Shown piece after piece: positions 7,103 to 11,431 of a DNA stretch of 11,431 bases (position 1 is the stretch's first letter; the number at the start of each line of letters is the position of its first letter). The notes beneath the pieces are model-generated. The model was given only the letters and a program-made list of their open reading frames with translations. It ran no database searches and had not been told where the DNA came from. The translations under genes and the position numbers were made by a program. The stretch is from NCBI GenBank assembly GCA_020217165.1, contig JAIWOE010000123.1, forward strand, positions 1 through 11,431, given 5' to 3'. This DNA comes from Desulfovibrio sp. (lineage in GTDB: Bacteria > Desulfobacterota > Desulfovibrionia > Desulfovibrionales > Desulfovibrionaceae).

Positions 7103-8347
7103 CTACCCCGCCACGCGGTTGCGGCCGCCCTGTTTGGCCTCGTACAGCTTCTCGTCGGCGGCCTTGATCATGGCATCCAGATTGTCCAGGCGGGTACGGC
7201 ACAGGCCGATACTCAGGGTGCAGGTGATCATGCGCTTGCCCACCAGGATGGGCGTGGCTTCCACGGTTTTGCGCACCTGCTCGAAGATTTCCCCGGCGTA
7301 ATCCGGGTCCATGGAAGCGGCAAACACACAGAATTCCTCGCCGCCCATGCGGGCCACCACGTCAGACTGGCGGAACCGCCGCCGCAGCATGGTGCCCAGG
7401 TGCTTGAGCACGGCGTCCCCGCCATCGTGCCCAAAGGTGTCGTTGATCTTTTTGAAGTAGTCCACATCCAGCATGGCCACGCAGCAATGCAGGTCCTCGC
7501 GCCGCGCCTGGGCCAGGAGCTTGGCGGATGTCTCAAAAAAGTAGCGGCGGTTGAACAGGCCGGTGAGAGGGTCGGTGTCCGAAAGCCGCTGGATGGTCTC
7601 CATGTGTTCCAGCAGCTCCACATTGTGGGTCACGCGACAGTACAGCTCCTCGCTGGTGAAGGGCTTGGTCAGGTAATCATTGGCGCCGCTCTTGAGAAAC
7701 CGCGCCGAGAGCACATTGCCGCCGTGGGCGGAGACACCGATGATGGCCAGCCGGTTCTTGGGGAACTTCACCCGCACGGCCTTGGTGAACTCGAAGCCAT
7801 CCATGCCGGGCATGTTGTAGTCCGTAATGAGCAGCTTGACGTCCGGATGCTCCTCCAGCATGGCCAGGCCCGCCTGGGCCGAGGCGGCCTCCACCACCTG
7901 GAACTGGTGCACGCGCAGCAGGCTGCCGATGAGCTGGCGGGCGGTGCGGGAGTCGTCCACCACCAGGGCCTTGATGGCCCGGTTGCGCCGCAGGCGCTCC
8001 AGAAGGTCTACAATATATTCAATGGTTTGAGGGCTTTCCTTGACCACGTAATCCACGATCTGCTTGGACCAGATGATATCGCGGATTTCATCGTTGAAGG
8101 ACCCGGTGAAGATGATGCTTGGCACGCCGTGGCGGGTCACCAGATCCACCACTTCGCCGTTGGGGGCATCGGGCAGGTTCAGGTCCAGCAGGGCCGCAAA
8201 GTACCCTCCCTGGCTGGTCTCCAAGCGTTCCCTGGTTTCATGCAAATCGCTGGCGCGCTCTGTGGGCAGCCCCAGCCGGGCCTGCACCCGCTGGGCCAAC
8301 AGCGAGGCAAACAAATTGGAATCTTCTACAATGAGCACAGGTTGCAT
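7103..8347 (-). CDS. Response regulator with two receiver domains and a GGDEF diguanylate cyclase domain (PleD-like)
   Basis: A cytoplasmic 414-residue protein laid out REC-REC-GGDEF like PleD, expected to make cyclic di-GMP from two GTP when phosphorylated. Receiver 1 (about 3-120) has Asp9, phosphoacceptor Asp55 in LLDLNLPD, Thr81 and Lys103. Receiver 2 (about 126-248) has Asp131-Asp132, phosphoacceptor Asp176 in ITDYNMPGMDG, Ser206 and Lys228 in LTKPF, so both look phosphorylatable. The GGDEF domain (about 255-414) begins with DPLTGLFNRR, contains MLDVDYFKKINDTFGHDGGD and an active-type MGGEEF (334-339). RxxD (Arg326-Asp329) sits five residues before GGEEF, matching the inhibitory I-site for product feedback. 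GGAG seven bases before the ATG supports the start. The gene begins 59 bases after the end of the HAD gene on the same strand. No histidine kinase is in the window, so its input signal is unknown. Confidence 0.93.
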   Translation of the reverse strand: MQPVLIVEDSNLFASLLAQRVQARLGLPTERASDLHETRERLETSQGGYFAALLDLNLPDAPNGEVVDLVTRHGVPSIIFTGSFNDEIRDIIWSKQIVDYVVKESPQTIEYIVDLLERLRRNRAIKALVVDDSRTARQLIGSLLRVHQFQVVEAASAQAGLAMLEEHPDVKLLITDYNMPGMDGFEFTKAVRVKFPKNRLAIIGVSAHGGNVLSARFLKSGANDYLTKPFTSEELYCRVTHNVELLEHMETIQRLSDTDPLTGLFNRRYFFETSAKLLAQARREDLHCCVAMLDVDYFKKINDTFGHDGGDAVLKHLGTMLRRRFRQSDVVARMGGEEFCVFAASMDPDYAGEIFEQVRKTVEATPILVGKRMITCTLSIGLCRTRLDNLDAMIKAADEKLYEAKQGGRNRVAG

Positions 8348-8406
8348 CGAAGCTCCACCGCCGGCCCACTGGCCCGCTCAACAGCTGAGTGCATGTTCCG
8401 CATGAA

Positions 8407-9051
8407 TTATCCGCCGCCAAACGGCTCCAATACCTGCGCCATGCCCGGGAACACGTCCACAAACTCCCTGGCGAATGCCGCGGGATGTTCAAAGAGAATG
8501 GCCCGGATGCCAAGCTCCCTGGCCAGCGCCACATTGCGGCGCGCATCGTCGACGAACAAGGCCTCGTCCGGGGAAACACCCAAGGTTTTCAGGGCATGCG
8601 CAAAGCAAGCTGGCTGACGCTTGGTGCTGCCCGTGTGAAACGAATTGAAGACATACTCGTAGTGCATGAAGAATCCGTGACGGCGCTCCAGCTCGTCCAG
8701 CCAGTCCGTATGGTCCGAGAGGATGGCCGGCACCACCCCTTCCGCGGCCAGGGCTGCGGCCAGGGCTAGCATCTCCTGGCGGGGCACGCAGCCGTCGAGG
8801 ATGGCCGCCCGCATGGCCGCGCGATCTCCCCGGAACCCGCTCAGGGTCTCGAATGCGTCCCAAAAGACGTGCTCCGGGGCGGAGTTGGTCAGGTAGCCGC
8901 TGCCATACATGGCGTCCACCGCCGCGGCGATGACGGCCTGGGGGTCCAGCCCCTGGGCCAGGGCCTGCCGGGTCATGGCGTCGAGAAAGCCTTCCCGGGC
9001 GATGACGCCGCCGAAGTCGAACAGCACGGCACGTGGTTGCTGGGCATTCAT
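8407..9051 (-). CDS. HAD-superfamily hydrolase (HAD-IA, YihX-like)
   Basis: A 214-residue soluble protein with the haloacid dehalogenase motifs: motif I VLFDFGGVIA with nucleophile Asp12, motif II Ser112 in ILSDHTDW, motif III Lys144 in HTGSTKRQPACF, and motif IV FVDDARRN with Asp168-Asp169. Residues 20-85 form an alpha-helical cap as in subfamily IA. Motif I is D-x-G rather than D-x-D, as in YihX-type sugar-phosphate phosphatases, where the protein remains a phosphatase. Substrate cannot be assigned; a sugar phosphate is possible by family analogy. The start at 9051 gives the normal N terminus but has no convincing ribosome binding site, and the frame is open further upstream without recognisable protein. 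It faces the HU-family gene divergently and is followed by the GGDEF regulator on the same strand. Confidence 0.88.
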   Translation of the reverse strand: MNAQQPRAVLFDFGGVIAREGFLDAMTRQALAQGLDPQAVIAAAVDAMYGSGYLTNSAPEHVFWDAFETLSGFRGDRAAMRAAILDGCVPRQEMLALAAALAAEGVVPAILSDHTDWLDELERRHGFFMHYEYVFNSFHTGSTKRQPACFAHALKTLGVSPDEALFVDDARRNVALARELGIRAILFEHPAAFAREFVDVFPGMAQVLEPFGGG

Positions 9052-9131
9052 GCCGTGCTTGTACGTTGATGTGCGTCCCAAGACAAGACGCCCTATGGGA
9101 GAAACAGAGCGTCCCGGGATTATTCCCCCCC

Positions 9132-9160
9132 TTGTCAGGCCGATGGAAGGGGAGTATTTA
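9132..9160 (+). promoter_or_regulatory. Predicted sigma70 promoter of the HU-family gene
   Basis: TTGTCA (9132-9137) and TATTTA (9155-9160) are spaced by exactly 17 bases, and both are close to consensus. The start codon follows about 43 bases later. The 151-base region between the divergent HAD and HU-family genes (9052-9202) contains nothing else I can name apart from two copies of GCGTCCC (about 9072 and 9107). Confidence 0.6.
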
Positions 9161-9202
9161 TGTAGACTGTGGCGATATCGACAACCTGGGGGCGAAATTA
9201 CC

Positions 9203-9478
9203 ATGAACAAGAGTGAACTCGTCAAGGCGCTGGCAGAAGAGCACATGTTGCCCATCGATGAGGCATCTATGATGGTGGATACCTTCTTCGACTGCCTGCG
9301 CGACGCCATGGTCAGGGGGGAACGGGTGGAGATCCGAGGCTTCGGCTCCTTCAAGGTCAAGGAGTACAAGAGCTACCTCGGTCGCAACCCCAAAACCGGC
9401 ACCAACGTGGAAGTGCCGCCCAAAAAGCTGCCCGCCTTCCGCGCCGGCAAGGAACTCAAAGACGTCCTCAACGGCTAA
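9203..9478 (+). CDS. HU/IHF family DNA-binding protein
   Basis: A 91-residue basic protein of the bacterial nucleoid-associated HU/IHF family, which dimerises and bends DNA. The N-terminal helices (about 3-38) carry the dimerisation region. The hallmark segment VEIRGFGSFKVKEYKSYLGRNPKTG (about 42-66) includes the beta-arm DNA-contact motif RNPKTG and the Pro of VPPKKLPAFRAGKELK (about 71-86), which intercalates in family members. Length is typical. It is closer in style to IHF-like HU proteins of Deltaproteobacteria than to E. coli HU, but I cannot assign alpha or beta subunit identity. The start follows a G-rich sequence about ten bases upstream and gives the usual MNKSELV N terminus. A good promoter lies upstream. 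Confidence 0.95.
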   Translation: MNKSELVKALAEEHMLPIDEASMMVDTFFDCLRDAMVRGERVEIRGFGSFKVKEYKSYLGRNPKTGTNVEVPPKKLPAFRAGKELKDVLNG

Positions 9479-9513
9479 GCATCCGACGCATCCGACCGTA
9501 CTGTGGTGATGTT

Positions 9514-9565
9514 GCGCCGGCGGTGGAATGGTATTTCCGCTGCCGGCGCCATCCGCTGTGGCGCC
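9514..9565 (+). promoter_or_regulatory. Strong hairpin with a competing alternative stem, between the HU-family gene and cheD
   Basis: Segment 9514-9528 pairs over all 15 positions with 9535-9549 around a six-base loop (TGGTAT). Two of those pairs are G-U wobbles in plus-strand RNA, which would be A-C mismatches in minus-strand RNA, so the structure fits a plus-strand transcript. Part of its 3' arm (9545-9551, GGCGCCA) can instead pair with 9559-9565 (TGGCGCC) around a seven-base loop, so the two stems exclude one another. No T run follows. It lies 36 bases after the HU-family stop and 34 bases before the cheD start, and could attenuate, stabilise or switch the cheD message. Confidence 0.55.
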
Positions 9566-9598
9566 GCGTCCTCGTTGTCCCCCATCCGGGAGCGTTCC

Positions 9599-10126
9599 AT
9601 GCCGACCCTGAATTGCCTCCTGGATTCGTCCCTGCCGCTGATGCATCTGCGCATCAGCGAGTGCATTTTCACCCGCAAACCCAGCCTGGTGACCACGGTG
9701 CTGGGCTCCTGCATTTCCGCCACCTTTTTCCATGCCCCCTCGGGCATGGCCGCCATCTGCCACGCCATGCTCCCCCAGGCCGCCGCCGGTCCCAAGGGAG
9801 GACACGGCGCCTGCCGATTTGTGGATGTGGCCATCACCAGCATTCTGGAACGGTTCCGCCGCTGCAACATCAAGCCCGGTGACCTGGACGCCAAGCTCTT
9901 TGGCGGTGCGTGCAGCATGGTGCAACCCAAGCACCTGCGTCCGGAGCAGCTAGATACAGGCGCGTACTGGAACCTCAATGTCGGCGCGCGCAATGTGGAG
10001 GTGGCCCGGGCCCTGCTCAAACAGGCCGGCATTTCCCTCAAGGGCGAACACGTGGGCGGAGCCAGCGGCCGCAAGCTGTTCTTCCACACCGCCACGGGAG
10101 ATGTGTGGGTGAAAACCCTGCGCTGA
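9599..10126 (+). CDS. cheD: CheD family protein-glutamine deamidase (chemoreceptor deamidase)
   Basis: CheD deamidates specific glutamines on methyl-accepting chemotaxis receptors and in some bacteria binds CheC. The 175-residue product has the family's catalytic triad in the expected spacing: Thr32, Cys38 in VLGSCIS and His55 in AICHAMLP. The conserved LNVGARNVEVARALLKQAGI (about 126-145) and GGASGRKLFFHTATGDVWVK (about 153-172) follow. The N-terminal segment before residue 20 is unremarkable. GGGAG six bases before the ATG at 9599 supports this start; the frame is open for 32 more codons upstream, but that region is the hairpin-rich intergenic stretch. No other chemotaxis gene is in the window, so it acts with receptors encoded elsewhere. 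Confidence 0.93.
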   Translation: MPTLNCLLDSSLPLMHLRISECIFTRKPSLVTTVLGSCISATFFHAPSGMAAICHAMLPQAAAGPKGGHGACRFVDVAITSILERFRRCNIKPGDLDAKLFGGACSMVQPKHLRPEQLDTGAYWNLNVGARNVEVARALLKQAGISLKGEHVGGASGRKLFFHTATGDVWVKTLR

Positions 10127-10175
10127 TGCCATCCCGCCCTCGCCTGCGCCCCCCTCGCCGATGACAGAATTGTTA

Positions 10176-10195
10176 GTTGTCCTGTGAAGGACAAC
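10176..10195 (+). repeat. Inverted repeat upstream of the DUF362 gene
   Basis: GTTGTCC-TGTGAA-GGACAAC is a perfect seven-base stem with a six-base loop. It lies 50 bases after the cheD stop and about 51 bases before the DUF362 start. No T run follows, so it is not a clear terminator. It could be a protein-binding operator or a weak RNA stem. Confidence 0.45.
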
Positions 10196-10246
10196 CCGAT
10201 AGCGTGGCGCATATCCCTACTCCTGCAGTTTGTTCCGGGAGGTTTC

Positions 10247-11176
10247 ATGCGTCGTCGCGACTTTCTTCGCCTGCAGGCTGCGGCGGCCTGTTGTCTGGCC
10301 GCCGGCAGCAGCCTGTTGCCCCTGCACCCCCTCTTTGCCCAATCCCCTGCCGATGCCCTGCCCGATCTGGCCGTGGCCAAGGGCGCCCCCGCCGCTGCCA
10401 CCCGCGCCGCCGTGGAGTTGCTGGGCGGCATGCGCGCCATCGTCTCCCCGGGGCAGAAGGTGCTCATCAAGCCCAACATGAGCTTTGCCAACCCGCCGGA
10501 GATGGCCACCACCACCCACCCCGAGGTGGTGCGCGAGCTGGCCGCCATGTGCAAGGAAGCCGGCGCGGCGGACATCCTGATCATGGACCATCCCCTGCGC
10601 TCCCCCGAGGCCTGCCTGGAACGTTCGGGCATCCGCGATGCCTGCCGCGATCTGGATTCCCGCATGGTTCAGGCCGTCAACGCCCCGGCGTTTTTTGCGG
10701 ATGCGGACATTCCCGCCGGCAAGGAAATGCGTGGCAACGCCTTTCTCAAGGCCGTGCTGGATGCCGACGTGCTCATTGCCGCGCCCGTGGCCAAATCCCA
10801 CGGCTCCACCGGCGTCTCCCTGTCCCTCAAAGGCATGATGGGCCTGATCTGGGACCGCGGCAGCATGCATTCGCGCTACAATCTCGATGAAGCCATTGTG
10901 GATTTGTACACCAGACTCACACCGGCCCTGACCGTGGTGGACGCCACCCGCGTGCTGACCACCAACGGGCCGTTCGGTCCCGGCAAGGTCATCACCCCCC
11001 AGACGATCATCGCCTCCCGGGACGGCGTGGCGGCGGACGCCCTGGCCGGGGCGGCTTTTGAATGGTGGGGCCGTCGCATGCAGCCCAATCAGGTGCGACA
11101 CCTGCGCCTGGCCGCCGAGCGCGGCCTGGGGCGCATCGACATCGAACACCTCCGGGTACAGGAGGTGGTCCTCTGA
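10247..11176 (+). CDS. DUF362 domain protein with Tat export signal
   Basis: A 309-residue protein whose N terminus is a twin-arginine signal: RRRDFLRLQ followed by a hydrophobic stretch (about 11-26) and a probable cleavage near PLFA-QS (about 29-33). It should therefore fold in the cytoplasm and be exported to the periplasm. The mature part matches the DUF362 family, with VLIKPNMSF (about 72-80), TTTHPEVVRELAAMCKEAGAADILIMDHP (about 88-115), VLIAAPVAKSHGSTGVSLSLKGMMGLI (about 175-201) and VVDATRVLTTNGPFGPG (about 230-246). The four C-terminal ferredoxin cysteines found in some DUF362 fusions are absent; the few mature cysteines (about 102, 123, 133) do not form a cluster motif. GGGAGG lies four bases before the start. 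It sits 14 bases before a membrane iron-sulfur gene and probably works with it. The reaction is unknown. Confidence 0.88.
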   Translation: MRRRDFLRLQAAAACCLAAGSSLLPLHPLFAQSPADALPDLAVAKGAPAAATRAAVELLGGMRAIVSPGQKVLIKPNMSFANPPEMATTTHPEVVRELAAMCKEAGAADILIMDHPLRSPEACLERSGIRDACRDLDSRMVQAVNAPAFFADADIPAGKEMRGNAFLKAVLDADVLIAAPVAKSHGSTGVSLSLKGMMGLIWDRGSMHSRYNLDEAIVDLYTRLTPALTVVDATRVLTTNGPFGPGKVITPQTIIASRDGVAADALAGAAFEWWGRRMQPNQVRHLRLAAERGLGRIDIEHLRVQEVVL

Positions 11177-11190
11177 CTCCATGGCGGCGA

Positions 11191-11431
11191 ATGTTCCGCC
11201 GGCTGGTGCAAGGCAGCGCCCTGCTGCTCTTTCTGCTGACCCTCTGGCTGGCCTGGCCCGGCGCACTGCTGCTGCGGCTGGATCCCCTGGCCGCTCCGGG
11301 CGTCATGCTGGCGGATCGCACCCTGTTGCCGGCCCTCTGGCCGGGCCTGGCCATCCTGGCCACCGCCCTGCTGGCCGGCCGGCTCTTTTGCGGCTGGATC
11401 TGCCCCCTGGGCACCACCATCGATCTGGCGG
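11191..11431 (+). CDS. NapH/NosR-like polytopic 4Fe-4S membrane protein (3' end outside window)
   Basis: The 80 codons inside the window encode a first hydrophobic helix (about 9-28), a short loop and a second hydrophobic stretch (about 47-63). FCGWICPLGTTIDL (about 66-79) follows at once. F-C-G-W-x-C-P-x-G-T is the signature of NapH/NosR/CcoG-type membrane proteins that pass electrons between the quinone pool or cytoplasm and periplasmic partners through iron-sulfur clusters. The ATG at 11191 has only a weak G-rich sequence upstream, and the frame is also open upstream into the end of the DUF362 gene; a strong AGGAGG at 11160-11165 could serve an alternative start. Physical linkage suggests it donates or accepts electrons for the DUF362 protein. 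Confidence 0.8.
   Translation, partial: MFRRLVQGSALLLFLLTLWLAWPGALLLRLDPLAAPGVMLADRTLLPALWPGLAILATALLAGRLFCGWICPLGTTIDLA

Noticed and set aside
8407..9369. Longer HAD protein starting at 9369
   Set aside because: The extension would overlap the divergent HU-family gene and its promoter and has no recognisable domain.
8909..9478. 189-residue version of the HU-family protein
   Set aside because: The upstream part is antisense to the HAD gene and the promoter lies inside it; the 91-residue start matches the family.
11007..11420. Minus-strand open frame at the right end
   Set aside because: It is Arg/Pro/Gly-rich antisense sequence to the NapH-like gene and the end of the DUF362 gene, with no domain.

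Overview
The window is high-GC bacterial DNA whose gene content resembles a Desulfovibrionales-type sulfate reducer (Deltaproteobacteria/Desulfobacterota). The case rests on the split-type leuC/leuD pair, an orphan CheD, a Tat-exported DUF362 protein next to an NapH-like membrane iron-sulfur protein, and intergenic G/C-rich repeats of a kind I associate with that group. The taxonomic placement is inference; no rRNA or species-specific marker is present.

Layout. Positions 1-9051 are read on the minus strand and 9203-11431 on the plus strand. From right to left on the minus strand there is a HAD-family phosphatase-like gene (8407-9051), then a two-receiver GGDEF response regulator (7103-8347), which ends in a probable terminator. 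Next comes the leucine biosynthesis operon, with a promoter near 7018-7046, a short Leu-codon leader peptide, folded leader RNA, and leuA, leuC, leuD and leuB. After a structured intergenic region lies an ABC-F ATPase (71-2038), and then the first 44 bases of another gene running off the left edge. On the plus strand, diverging from the HAD gene, are an HU/IHF-family DNA-binding protein (9203-9478), CheD (9599-10126), a Tat-exported DUF362 protein (10247-11176) and the start of a polytopic iron-sulfur membrane protein (11191 to the edge).

How the genes work together. LeuA condenses 2-ketoisovalerate with acetyl-CoA, LeuCD isomerises 2-isopropylmalate to 3-isopropylmalate, and LeuB oxidises it to the precursor of 2-ketoisocaproate. 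The leader peptide places CTC-CTG-CTA (three Leu codons) directly at the foot of a hairpin that contains its stop codon. Further downstream, hairpins in the same leader compete with one another. This suggests ribosome-mediated control by leucine supply. DUF362 and the membrane iron-sulfur protein look like a redox pair at the cytoplasmic membrane/periplasm, of unknown substrate.

Most notable items: the undescribed-looking leu leader/attenuator (with a 5' UTR that may be only about 4 nt), a possible two-state RNA between the HU gene and cheD, a 55-bp inverted-repeat element just after leuB, G/C-rich hairpin elements flanking leuB, and the DUF362/NapH-like pair. I saw no tRNA, rRNA, CRISPR array, insertion sequence or integrase.
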